Translations under genes and position numbers: made by a program | Assembly (NCBI GenBank): GCA_012934845.2 | Contig: WNNJ02002097.1 | Location: 124,001-188,000, forward strand | DNA length: 64,000 nt | Origin: Pomphorhynchus laevis | Taxonomy: Eukaryota; Acanthocephala; Palaeacanthocephala; Echinorhynchida; Pomphorhynchidae | Direction: 5' to 3' | The notes under the pieces: generated by a model | Seen by the model: only the letters and a program-made list of their open reading frames with translations | Told to the model about the DNA's origin: nothing | Databases searched by the model: none | Part shown: in pieces, positions 24,220 to 35,149 of the stretch | Numbering within the stretch: the first letter of the stretch is position 1 | How the letters are laid out: each line of letters opens with the position of its first letter

Positions 24220-27200
24220 ATCATCGTCTTCCTTCCGTCTCCGTATTAATCACGGCCACAGTTCCGGTGGGATCTGAGCCCCACAGCCAATCCAACACGC
24301 CGCTATTCGACTGAACCACACGGGGTCTTTCAACCCTCCCCCGAAGAGTCCAATTGGGGCACACTATTCTGAATAAACGAGAGACGAAGAGCTTGAGAAA
24401 CCTTAGCCTTTGCTCTAAGGGACGTCCTCTAGAAAAGAAAACTAATCCCGAGATAGCCCAGGTGCCCCAAGGTGCACCTGAGTTTTCCCTTTCAATGACA
24501 GATGCTGGGCCCGTTTCAGGGCCCACCTAGCTCTCTTCAGGAAGCGTTTAAGTATATTCAGGTCGGCATTCGCCGATCAGCTCACAGTAATGGTGAACCC
24601 CAGGTATTTTGCTCGACTCGTGAAGACGGAGGGGCTGATTTATCAAAATGAAGGAGAGGGCAGAGAGTGCTAATCTCTTAAGCGTTTGCATTGTTGCAGG
24701 GGCGCCATGAAAGACAACCACCTGCGGTTTGGCGGAGTTTAAAATAAGATTTGACTTGGGTATTTAGTCTTTTAATCTTAAAAATAAACGGCTGATGTCT
24801 GAGACTATGTCTTTGCACCTGCGGCCAGAAAACATGGCTGTGGTATCATCAGCGTATACCACTAGACGTTCGCGTTTAAATATTTTAAAGAGTTCAATGG
24901 ATGCAGCGAGAAATAAGATAGGAGAGAGTGGAACCTTGAGGCACACCTATAATAGGGTAGAACTAACGCGCAACAGGGTCGTATTCATAAAAGAATCGCT
25001 TGGTGTACAGCAGTATCTCCACCCTGTTAATTTTCGCAGGCAATCCGAGGGACCTGAGAGAAGAGATAACAAAGGGAATGAAGATGCGGTCAAATTCAGC
25101 GGAAAATCAAGGAAAACAGCCACAGCGAGTTGATGACTATTCTCTTGACAAAACCGATGAACTTCGCCAACCGCAGAATGGACCAAGCGACCTTTGACGA
25201 ACCCATGGAAACCAGGTGGGATTAAATTACGCCTACTCATATGAACGCGGATTCTACGAGCGCTTTTTCGTCGATCGAGACGAGGAAAGTTTGAGTCGAA
25301 ATGGCCCGCAGGTCTTTAGGGCAAGAGGCCGGAAAATTTTAAGGTATAAAAATTCTCCTACTAATGTTGATGATGGCCACATCAGATGGTGTGGCTAATA
25401 GCATTGTGACGGCCACCTTCCTTCTTTGTTCTACTGTCAAAAGCTGACAGACACGCGAAGAGAGTGGAGCGACGGATTTAGAGGTGCCGGAAAAAGGCCC
25501 CAAGGCGTTGAGAATATCTGTGACAGATAAGTCTCTACATTTGAAGTCTCCCCAAGGCGGTATTGGTAGCGGTGATTGATTGGCTCCATAATTATGTAGG
25601 GAAAGTGACTCCTCCAAAACTTTATCAAAACCTATACTAGCAATCCAACCCAATGCTCTATCCTTCCAACAGACAAACTTCTCCTTCTTGAATATCTACC
25701 ATAAGGAAGACTGGGATGGTTTAATGTAAGCGATGCTAGCCCTATTCTTACCCAGTTGGAATATATACCAAGTGCTCCAATATTCTTTCGAGAGAACTTG
25801 CCAGGCAGAAGCAGAGAGATTTGGGAGACGGAGCAAATATGCTAAGGTCTTGAGTTTCGTCAAAGTGAAACTGAAAATGTGATATTTATAGGTTGCCGAA
25901 AGCAGTGTGGTAGCTTGAGAAGAGAGATAGGAATTAAATTTGGTTAAACTCTCATTGCCAATTCGGGGGAAGCGTTAGATAGCTAAGTGAAAGAAAGCCA
26001 CTCTGATCGGGTCAAAGTGGAATCTTCTTCGAAGCAGCGTATCCTCTTCTATCCGCCAGCGAATTAGGTCATCATAGGTGGACAGATGTTGTCGCGACTG
26101 CTCCGTACAGAATGGTTTTAACAAACACCTCTCATGGAGCAGTAATAAATCGAGGAGTGAATTCGTTGTTGTGCAATAAAAGGTGGGGGACGGAGGTTTG
26201 TGAATAAAATAAAAGTTCCTTACTCTGCGGAGTGCTGCATTAATCCAACGACTAGATATGTCGATGAAATCACCTAGTACCATGTCATAACCGCTGATAA
26301 TATTCCTATCCAGGAGGTCCCGGTTCTTGTGAATCTCCCCTATACGGATGTAGACATTGGATAGACTGAGGCATTTACCGTTCTTACTGAGTGAATCTAC
26401 TAAACAAGAAAGGGCTGGACAAGAATAATTTAAAAGGAGGGAGGATCTTAAAGAGCATTTAACTAAGATCAAGATTCCTTGAGATGAAGAGGAGTGAGGA
26501 GGGGTTATGTACGGAGTATAGTGGGAACAAATGTGATAGGGATGAATCGAGTAATGTCATGGGGGATACGGATAGACCGCGTTTCCTGAAAGACTATTAC
26601 ATCTGCATCTCTACCAGATAGAAGTCTAAGGGCAGAAGCTCCTCCTGAATTCCACTGAAGGACATTCAGTGAAAAAGGCCCACAAGTACTCTGCATTTTG
26701 TTAGGTCAGCTGTATGGGATTGCCACATCCCTAGACAGCGCTAGGAGCACAAGGGTTACCCCTCCACCACTAACGCTATCTAGAGTGCGCACTTGCCCAC
26801 GGGTATTATCATCATTTCCCTTGCCATGAAGCTTCTGCTTGAGCAACTTCCCCACTTTCTGAGGAAGAATAGAATGGCCGAAGCCCCTCTTTTATTCGGA
26901 GCAGGAACATTAATCGGCTTGATCGCTGGTGACGAGCCTAAAGCTGAAGCAAATTGAGTTAACATGGTTTGCATGTTGGCTAAAATATCACGCTTATTGG
27001 CTTCGATGATCTGAAGAATGTCCTTATCGGACATCTTGTTAGGCGCACAGTTGGTTATAGCCGGAAGGTTTGATTGAGTAGATGAAGAACGAGCGAATTC
27101 CCTTACGTATTCTTTAAAAACCACACATTTTCGAGACTACGCCGGATGGGAACCATTGCAGTTTAAGCAAAGGGGCTGAGTGTCGCATTTCCCTCCTTAT

Positions 27201-27900
27201 ATAAGACTCGTGCAGGAGGCGAGGGAACAGACCCCGCAGGTTTTAGCGTCAACACAGCTGAAACCCTAATGCCCCCACTTGTGACATACTTTGCAATGTG
27301 GGTATGTAAGGTCATCAGATTCTAGTACAGTAAACCGGAGATTATAACCCAGGAACGGGTTACAGGCCCAGTTGGCCAACACGTCCCCATGGCCGGCTGA
27401 ACTTGTACAGAACGCTATGGGAAGCGCCATCCCACTTTTACTTGTAACCGTCCTAACAGAAAAAAGATTGAATGTCGTCTTTAGGGTAACCATGTCACTT
27501 TCCTTTAGATGAGGCGGAAAACTGTTAATCTTAGCGAGGTTAGGATCGGCTAGAATTGAATGTCACCCAAATGAGAGAGATTCTCCTTGAAGTATTTCAT
27601 ATATTCTATTGCCAAGTCGCCATAAGTAAAGGAAATCTTAACCTCTCTCTCAAATATCTTGACTGCGTTGAAAAGAACTCGGTTGTTGAAGTTTGAGACA
27701 AATTTTCTTAGGAATATACTAAATAATTTATGCCTCTCTAGAGGCTCCTTGAGGGTAATTATAGTTAGATTATTTAATTTAGGGATGGTGGAAGTATCCC
27801 CGCACCAGGCGAAATAACAGTTGAAATTGTACTAACCTTGAAGTCTGTATAAGCGGAAGAAGTCATTTTTTTATACCTTTTTCTGTATCTATTTTGCTTG
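24220..27900 (-). mobile_element. LINE E copy 2, I/Jockey-type, broken
   Basis: Parts in element order: ORF1 from about 27,950 (segments 27493-27266 with KSGMALPIAFCTSSAGHGD and YPHCKVCHKWGH, and 27124-26780); ORF2 endonuclease (26696-26505 with LQWNSGGASALRLLSGRDAD and QETRSI; 26472-25975 with VLGDFIDISSRW); connector (25653-25339); RT (25240-24764 with GFVKGRLVHSAVGEVHRF and YADDTTAMFS). The 3' end holds the family block GATCTGAGCCCCACAGCC near 24,270. The order and spacing match E1 and E3, and there are many frameshifts. It shows the expected Q at ORF2 position 14, where E3 has a stop. Confidence 0.85.
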
Positions 27901-28089
27901 AAAAACAGTGATTGCTTAACAGCTCCGATACTTTACTTTTGCTGTTCATTTTTTGAAGAAAAAAAATTGGAATTTTCAGAGTAATAATAAAGATTTTCGG
28001 TTGTTAATAATAATTAACAACCAATAAATAACTAAAAAATAGAAACAGCCATGAAACTAACAGGGCAGAAAAAGTCAAAGACAATCCAT

Positions 28090-28232
28090 TTCTTAGTCTT
28101 CCTATATTACGGCCTCAGGTCCATTGGGATCTGAGCCCTCCAACCAATCCAACACGCCGCCCTCCGACTAAACCATCCGGGGTCTTTCACCCCCCCCCGA
28201 AGAGTCCAGTCGATGCGAACTATGCTGGGTGG
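28090..28232 (-). mobile_element. LINE E 3'-end fragment
   Basis: About 140 bp matching the last part of LINE E (GGGATCTGAGCCC, CCAATCCAACACGCCGCCC, GGGGTCTTTCACCCCCC, CCGAAGAGTCCA). It breaks off at about 28,232. This is a typical 5'-truncated insertion or a remnant. Confidence 0.8.
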
Positions 28233-28419
28233 AAATTTCGAAAAGTGTTCAATTTGCATCACATTAATAAAAAAGAAAAAATCAAAAGAGAAATCTTGAA
28301 TCACAGCATATTAGCATTTTTATTCGCTTAAATTTTGATGCGGATATTGTGATTTCATTCAGACAATTCATTCAGACAATCTACAGCCGTTGTTCGAGTT
28401 GTCTCCTACTTTTCAAAAA

Positions 28420-28500
28420 AGATTTATTTTAACGTTTCAAATGCGTGTCAGCGCACGCTTAAATGACCACAACAAAACAAAAATGTTAATCATGTGTCGG
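28420..28500 (-). mobile_element. LINE D/B-type 3'-end fragment with hairpin
   Basis: The minus strand carries the hairpin GCGTGCGCTGACACGC and the tail AACGTTAAAATAAATC, followed by a T-rich run. It matches the 3' ends of LINE D (42,105-42,160) and LINE B copies. No coding part remains, so it is a heavily 5'-truncated copy. Confidence 0.75.
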
Positions 28501-29224
28501 TTTTCAGTTTTGCCTTACACGAAATAGTTTTTGAGTGCCCTCGAAGTGATCGTGATCCAGGGCGAAAAGTTTACTTAAAATGTTTCTATTTATCTGACAA
28601 GTTAGACATATTTCGACAATCGCAAAATGCATGGACCGAATGAAATCCTAATGTATCAAGCGTTCCAATATATGATAGACGAGATGAATTATATATTAGG
28701 TTTGTTGCCCGGCGTTAAACTGTTTCTAGCTAGTTCCACTCAAATCTAGTATTAGGATACACACATTAAGAAGAGTAAAGTAAATGACTGAGAATGTGGG
28801 CGTTAATAATAATTTTAAGTGATCAATGGTTAAGAGACTCGATGACACAATGAACAAAACCGATCATATGGATAACCATATGATCACTTTAAGTGTACAC
28901 ATAGTCAGTATGATGACGTGCATATATGTCAGCCGATATCCATATATCCAAGACCAACATATTATTGATAACTTGTATAGACAAGTTACATATATCATTT
29001 GTGGTACAAAAGGCATATTGCGTTTTAGTAATTTTATCCATAAAGATTAAGAGACGTTAATTTTCAGCTTATTTGTATTTGCCCAAGGAACCACTTTTGA
29101 TATCGAATTGAAGCTCAATTTCAGAAGAATATGTAACTGGTCGCCAGATTTTTAGATCATCTTCATAAATTAAGGAGGAATTAGTGTTTAGGAATTAGTT
29201 GCATGCCAAGTACAAATCTTTGTT
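28501..29224. other. Unassigned stretch with a 10-bp palindrome
   Basis: No gene is recognised. GATCATATGG and CCATATGATC (about 28,862-28,885) form a perfect hairpin around ATAA. The phrase AATGTGGGCGTTAATAAT near 28,795 recurs near 16,810. Confidence 0.4.
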
Positions 29225-29665
29225 TCATACCAAGATGAAGGGGTAGACATTTGAGAAGACCTCAGTCACAAAACCTTTGTAAGTTCGTAGAGATAAAAAT
29301 ACATGTATCAAGCCAATGATAATACTGTTTATATGCGAGGTTCGCATTTTGGAAATAAGAATGTCAGGATGAACACGATCGAATGCTTTAGAAAAATCGA
29401 CAAACATTAGGTTGACACTAATATACATTCATTAACAATTTCAGCTAATGTATCGTGAACGACTAGTAGATTTGAAACAGTCAAGCGGTTAGTTCGGAGG
29501 CCGGGTTGACACTCGGATAGTAAGTTATTGATTTCCGACACCCTACAACACACAGGTCATACTTAGTGAGTAATTATCAGCGGATTCCGCGGTCCTTCTT
29601 TGTATATTGGCTTAATAAATGGTTGCTTCCATTTGGAAGGTAACTTACCAAATATAAAGAAGCAA
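29225..29665 (-). pseudogene. LINE reverse-transcriptase fragment
   Basis: The minus strand reads LPSKWKQPFIKPIYKEGPRN at about 29,650-29,590, then a stretch resembling the fingers region (GLRTNRLTVSNLLVVHDTLAEIVNE with a stop), then MFVDFSKAFDRVHPDILISKM (29,407-29,345). These are RT motifs 1, 2a and A of a non-LTR element. It is not an obvious copy of LINEs B-F here. Motifs B and C are missing or unreadable. Confidence 0.65.
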
Positions 29666-29947
29666 CAAACATGTTGTGAGAATAGTAGAATGAATTAGAA
29701 TAGGGTCAGAGTATCAAGGCTTTACTCAAATCAATATCTACAACAAGTTATAGGTAGCAAGCATAATATGAGTGAAAGCGTATAATATTGCATTCTTCCC
29801 TTGTAATTTTCTTCAGTAAATTTCGTAATCGTTGACTCGTGTAGGTTTGTGCTTTATCCTTGACGATACTATTTGCGTCCTTGAATTATCAGCAATCTGG
29901 TTTCCGAATTGATTTTCATTTTATAAGTCTTTGCGACCCTTACTTGG

Positions 29948-31374
29948 TTAAACAGTATGTACTCTTTCATCGAACTTGCTATATATCTTCATCCACCTTT
30001 GGAACTTTATAGCGTCAATCTGAAAACACTGAACGGGTTCAGTTTCGGTTGGATGGCAAGTATCATTGTTTGTTTCAAATTCCGATGTTGTGTTCGAACT
30101 TGTAAATGCATCGTGCCTTTGAGATCGTGTAAGATCTTTCACTGATACAGTAGATTCATTGTCGTTTGGATACTTAATTAGTGCATACTGAGGATTCGCT
30201 TCAATTAAATGGACTTCATCTACTAGTGGGTTAGTCTTGCTTTCCCAGACTAATTTTTGTAATAGCACCTGTCCCGATTCTAATAGCCAAGAAGGAATTG
30301 AACAACTGATGCTGGATTTTCTTAAGGGGGAAAAGTTTGTACGGAGAAGAATTTGTCGCGGTTAACAACAGCGCACGAACAGAGTGGATAGCTTAAAGCA
30401 GTACTCATATCCAACACCTTTCGTCTAAGTCTTTTGTTTTTAGTGATAAACAGATGTTCCGCCAAATAGTAACGTTGAACCTTTTAACTTGGGAGTTCCC
30501 ACAAGGATTGCAGGGTGCTGTTCAGCTAGATGCAACCCCTTGTTCTATCAAGAAATTGTGAACATATTTGACAAAAATGATGAACCTCTATCAGAATGTA
30601 CAAATGAAGACATCCCACATAAAGAGAATATAGATGTCAAGCATCTTATTACGGTAGCAGAAGATATGTCATAACAAGGGATTGCAAATGTACAGTGTGT
30701 AAATTTATCAATTGCAGTGAAATATTTATTCGTGGATCGTGATGAAAGAAGTCTCTTAGTGTCAATACTCAATCGATCCATAAATCGAGTTGCTTTACTT
30801 AATTTTTGTAGATTTGGTTTGATACGGGAACAAATGTCACAATAAGAACATGTATTTCCGACTACATTTGTAGAATAAGATATGTTTTTAGATCGTACGT
30901 AATGTAACAGACGCGTTACTCCCGGATGGCATAACTCATTGTGTAGATCTTTCAAATTCACTTCTGAGGATATAGATGAACATATGCGGAATAATGCATC
31001 AGGTGCAACATTCTGTATATCAGGTCGATATTAAATCGTATAACTAAGGTACACAAGTTCTAAGCGGCACCCTTGGATCTTTCGTTTTTATTTTACTTTT
31101 CCGACGGTTATCAAACATTTATGAGACCGATATTTGATCAATGATGATTGAAAAATAGTTTATTGTTAAATAATGTTTCCATTTGTTCACAGCTTCGATC
31201 ATCACAGCGGCCTATTTTTACTGCCGGGTAGTGTTGTTCTCGAAAATTCAACAATCTGAACATTATAGCAACCAGACGACTTCCTTGGTTTAGTACAGCT
31301 GATACCGCGCTATCAAATGAATCACACTCAATTACAAGTTGTAGGTCGTTATCTATTGACGCCAAGCATGTCAC
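29948..31374 (-). mobile_element. Ty3/Gypsy LTR retrotransposon fossil, pol remnant
   Basis: Readable parts in element order are an RNase H region (31374-31138), an integrase with its N-terminal HHCC zinc-binding region and catalytic core (30961-30548), and an integrase C-terminal region (30268-29948, with the LVDEVHLIEANP type of sequence usual in this family). I see no LTRs, no gag and no readable reverse transcriptase in the surrounding sequence. The remnant is broken at several points and lacks its ends, so it is an old, dead copy. Confidence 0.8.
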
Positions 31375-31376
31375 AC

Positions 31377-31625
31377 TTCATCCGACTGACGATGGCTGTT
31401 GGGTGGTTAGGAACGTCTCGGAGTGATCTTGGAGCTGATGATCGAAGTCCAGTTATTTAGCAGCAAATATGAATTAAAAATCAATCGTAGCCAGGTTTGG
31501 CTCCTGGACCACAGTTTCAAGTGATTTTTCGCTTGAAACTTTTATCCAGGAGTCAGCTCCATCAGTCTAATGTATCACTCCGAGACGTTCCTAACCACCC
31601 AGCGGTCATCGTTAGTCGGATGAAA
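31377..31625. mobile_element. Foldback (MITE-like) element of about 250 bp
   Basis: The ends are inverse complements: CATCCGACTGACGATGGCTG... on the left, and CATCCGACTAACGATGACCG read backwards on the right. Both arms continue with GGGTGGTTAGGAACGTCTCG. A second nested hairpin (AGTTTCAAG/CTTGAAACT and TCCTGGA/TCCAGGA) sits inside the right half. No coding capacity. Both arm ends hold CTGACGATGGCT or CTAACGATGACC, and the left one matches the 5' end region of Penelope element 1 near 57,139. Confidence 0.65.
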
Positions 31626-31666
31626 TGGTTAGAATACGTTTCGACTGCTATATATACATATTATAT

Positions 31667-32235
31667 ATAATTTGTTGTTAAACCTGCCCTGGGACACCAA
31701 ATGGTGTACTCGTAAATAAATAATTATGTGTTCCTCACAAGGAGGCATAAACAACAGGCAGCATTCTATATACTCTCATCAGACCAAGAAATAGAACCGA
31801 ATTATTCTCGCAATATTTAAAGTCACGTATGCCCAGTCATCCTATGTGTGACGACAAACTTCCACAACGGTATACGCGTTTCGCTCTAACGGAGCTCATC
31901 AGTACCGTGACTTCAATAATCATCCATAGGCACCTTAACACACGCTTAAACAATGTCTAAATCTCGAAAAACAGAACTACCCTTAGTTTGAATCATCAGA
32001 GGGAATTTAACATAAGCTCTGTACATGACAGTGCGTATTGCAGTTCAACCATGCATCAGGAACTAAATTCCTTTTATAGAAATGCTATTTTACAGTGACA
32101 CTTTCAAGTGTACAAATATATAAAATATAATTTGTTGTTACACCTGCCCTGGGACACCACAGGGTGTACTCGTAAATAAATCACTATGTTTTCCTCATGA
32201 AGAGGCATAAACACTAGGCAGCATCCTATATATCA
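31667..32235. repeat. Direct repeats of about 110 bp, 463 bp apart, flanking a hammerhead-like locus
   Basis: Copies at about 31,667-31,780 and 32,130-32,235 share CCTGCCCTGGGACACCA, GGTGTACTCGTAAATAAAT, GAGGCATAAACA and GGCAGCAT. The 350 bp between them contains the hammerhead-like sequence at 31,820-31,913. The layout resembles a small retroelement bounded by terminal repeats, or a partial tandem dimer. No ORF is inside. Confidence 0.7.
31820..31913 (-). ncRNA. Hammerhead ribozyme-like sequence with complete stem I
   Basis: Minus strand: AAGTCACGGTA (31913-31903), CTGATGA (31902-31896), stem II GCTC-CGTTA-GAGC, GAAAC (31882-31878), a long stem III region with an internal GTCGTC/GATGAC hairpin, and finally TACGTGACTT (31829-31820). 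That last part pairs with the 5' strand for ten base pairs with one bulged G, in exactly the register a hammerhead needs. The base before it reads GCA where an active site would have GTA or GTC, so this copy has probably lost activity. Confidence 0.6.
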
Positions 32236-32513
32236 TCCTATATATATTTCATCCTCTATTTTTTATATTTTATATATAATATACATTATAAATGTATATA
32301 AAAATACATTTATAATGTATTATAAATGTATATACATTATATAATGTATATAAAATATACATTATATTTTATATATCATCCTATATTTTTTCCTATATAG
32401 GAAATACATCCTATATTTCATTCTATATATGCTATATATGTTATGTATATTCTATATATATGCTATATATTAGTTTAAGAAATACCGGGAATCCTGGTAT
32501 TTCTTCAAACTAA
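32236..32513. repeat. TATA-rich low-complexity block and a 17-bp hairpin
   Basis: About 32,270-32,470 is made of ATACATTATAAATG and TATATCCTATAT-type runs. It ends with a strong hairpin, TTAGTTTAAGAAATACC against TGGTATTTCTTCAAACTAA (32,470-32,513, one bulge). Confidence 0.7.
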
Positions 32514-33104
32514 TATCAATCTGCATCCAATATGGATCCCAGGCGACGGTATTCAAACGAAACATATTATATATAGCATGAAATCTCCTAGTGACGGTGC
32601 CGTACGACATGTACTAGAACACGATGAGATAAACTGCATGTACTATGTGTTAGTCTTAACAAAAGCTAATATCCAGACGATGATTTTGTGTTTTTAGATT
32701 AATAAAGCTTCATAAAGTAGCCAAACGTCTTTTAATCCGATTTTCAGTCATGTCATTTCTAGATGATCACTTCAGCATCAAAAAGATAAGTACTCGGCAA
32801 AACTCATCAGTAGAATGAAGTATCCACTGATAGTTTCGGTTGCCTGTGTGACATTGTGAATGAAAGCGTTTCCGACACTTTGCTTAATTTGGCGGATAAT
32901 CCTTAACACTAGGCAGAGGTTGTTGCTGAATTGTCGCTGCACTCCTATATATAAGCAAAACGAAAGTTCTCAGTAGAGCTTTCGAAATTTGCATATTTAA
33001 AGAGCATACCAGTAAGTGAGAATACATGCAGAACAAGAAAACATAAATAGAGACTGTCGGTCGTTCAAGCATTCTTCATTGTGTCTTTGTATTCTTTTGT
33101 CTTT

Positions 33105-33350
33105 ACGGCTTCAAGTCCAGTGAGATCTGAGCCCTCCAGCCAATCCATCACGTCGCCCTCCGACTAAACCACCCGGGATCTTTCACCCCCCTCGAAGAGT
33201 TCAATCGAGGCGGACTCTGCTCCTTAATCGCGAGATAAGAAGCTTAAGAAATCCTACTATTTGTACTGGGGACGTCCTCTCGAAAATAAGACTAGTTCCG
33301 AGATAGCTTAAGTACCTCTGAGGCGCACTTGGGTTTTCCCATTAAGGTAT
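33105..33350 (-). mobile_element. LINE E 3'-end fragment, longer
   Basis: About 245 bp match the 3' region of LINE E: TGAGATCTGAGCCCTCCAGC, AACCACCCGGGATCTTTCACC, GACGTCCTCTCGAAAATAAG and GCGCACTTGGGTTTTCCCAT. The 5' break lies just short of the RT C terminus. It is more diverged than the fragment at 28,090. Confidence 0.75.
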
Positions 33351-35149
33351 ATAAGTGTAACGCGATTAAAATTATTTATAGTTGAAACATTTAAATCTGC
33401 TTCTTATGATGAATTTACATAGTGATCATCAACGCTAATTCTTATTTATTAGAAGAATGTAGACCTGAAACGTCTAGTCTCGATCTATGTAATACTGAAA
33501 TACTCTTATGAATTTACAATTTTACCTATTTATATATCACAATGTTTAAGTGATATTTAATTTTGCATTTATACAGTGTATTTATTTGGAAATAAGCAAA
33601 ATCTCAAACATATGTTTTGCTTATTACTAATACAAAAATGTAATGATAGTACGGACCTCGATTTAGCATATTTTGAAAGCAATGGACGATTTGAGAAGCC
33701 AGTTTGAAGATTTATCAGTACATGTACAGCGTCGTAAATTCAATTTCGCCCTATCATGTAGTGGAGAAGAGTTGAAACTGGATAATAGAGGTGACCACTT
33801 ACATATAATTTTGTGCCTTTTCGCAAAGCCAGTTTTTTACGGTTAGCATTGTAACAACCCGAGTAGTTTATTAATCCATGATATGATTTTTCTAAATGGT
33901 GTTCCCTTTATTAAAATGTTCAATTTTATTTTCTTATATCAACATTATTTCCATTTCACTAGATTTGATATGCTATTGACTTCCAATCCCAAGATTAATA
34001 CTGTATCTGTCTCACACGGGTGCATGTTAAAACATGCATCCGTGTGAGATGCATGTTAAAACATGTATCCGTGTGTGTCTTAAACATTTTAAACATCGTC
34101 ATATGTTGAATACAACGAAGCAATAAGATTAATTTCTTTACTTCTAATTTCGCATACAAAATTAAAAATTCCATTAACATAAAATTAAGTATAATTAATT
34201 TTAAAATATAAACATCGAAATGATAAATTATTTAAATACACAAAGCTGGTTAAAGCATATCTTAGTATCATTACTCAAGTTGATATTAATTAATAAGACA
34301 AATAACTAAGTTATCCGAAAGCAATTATATTATGCGATTAAGGAAAACAAAAACACTGCAGTATAACGTAACCTTATTATTTTGCTTTATTTTAAATTTT
34401 TTAAATTATTTAAAAAATAGAAATCCATGAACACTTCATACAGTATTGAATAATTAGGAGTGAGAAGTAAGATAAAATTGGTATGATTTGAAATCAAATT
34501 TGATAGACTGGAATTCTAAATTTTACTTTGTAATACGTCCTTTTGTAATAATTTTCTTCTAAAATTCTTTCGTGCTTAACTGTTGTATAATTGACGATAT
34601 TTTTTGTTACTCAAAGAATAGTCTTCTAGTCTGCATTTCACTTGGTCGATGATTATCTTGAATCTACACATTGATCTCTGATCTGTGATGACATTAGTAC
34701 TGAGACCGATTATGCGTTTTAGCCGCGTGATGCTTATGGAATTACCGACTGAATGTCTGATGTAAACTTTTATCTGATGGCTGAATCGCATACTAGTGGC
34801 TAAATAGCTTTATACTTGTCAATGTAAATTAAAAGTAGTTAAATTTAACATTCTATGCAATAAGAACTAGGAATTATGAATATTAAGAAATTGAGGAGTT
34901 AAAAAACGAAAAATTAGATAAATTTGGTCATTGATGTTTGCAGTACAATAAAAATAATGCTTTTAAATATTGAGCAATTATAAATCAATCAGAAATGAAA
35001 GATGTTAATATCCTAAGGAAAACGAACTTTGAAACTCATTTTTGACATTAATTTAAGAGTGAACATGAGCTCGAAGGAGGCGAGTGTATGTGATCCAAAG
35101 GACTTAAGGGTTCGCTATTAAAACAGCCGGATATATTTTTGAGAAAAGG
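33351..35149. other. AT-rich DNA without genes, containing an 18-bp palindrome
   Basis: CTCACACGGGTGCATGTT and AACATGCATCCGTGTGAG (34,011-34,048) form a hairpin with one mismatch. A partial third copy follows at 34,049-34,078. I see no coding or element sequence otherwise. Confidence 0.55.

Noticed and set aside
30489-30674. Plus-strand ORF of 61 residues
   Set aside because: Antisense of the Ty3/Gypsy fossil integrase region.
31425-31450. CTGATGATCGAA at 31,431 in the foldback
   Set aside because: There is no room for stem II between the boxes; the surrounding palindrome explains the sequence.
32795-32830. CTGATGA on the minus strand near 32,807
   Set aside because: No GAAA box and no stem II follow; chance match to one hammerhead box.
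33440-33500. AGAAGAATG...CCTGAAACGTC at 33,450 as another hammerhead-like core
   Set aside because: The first box is not CTGANGA and the intervening bases do not pair.
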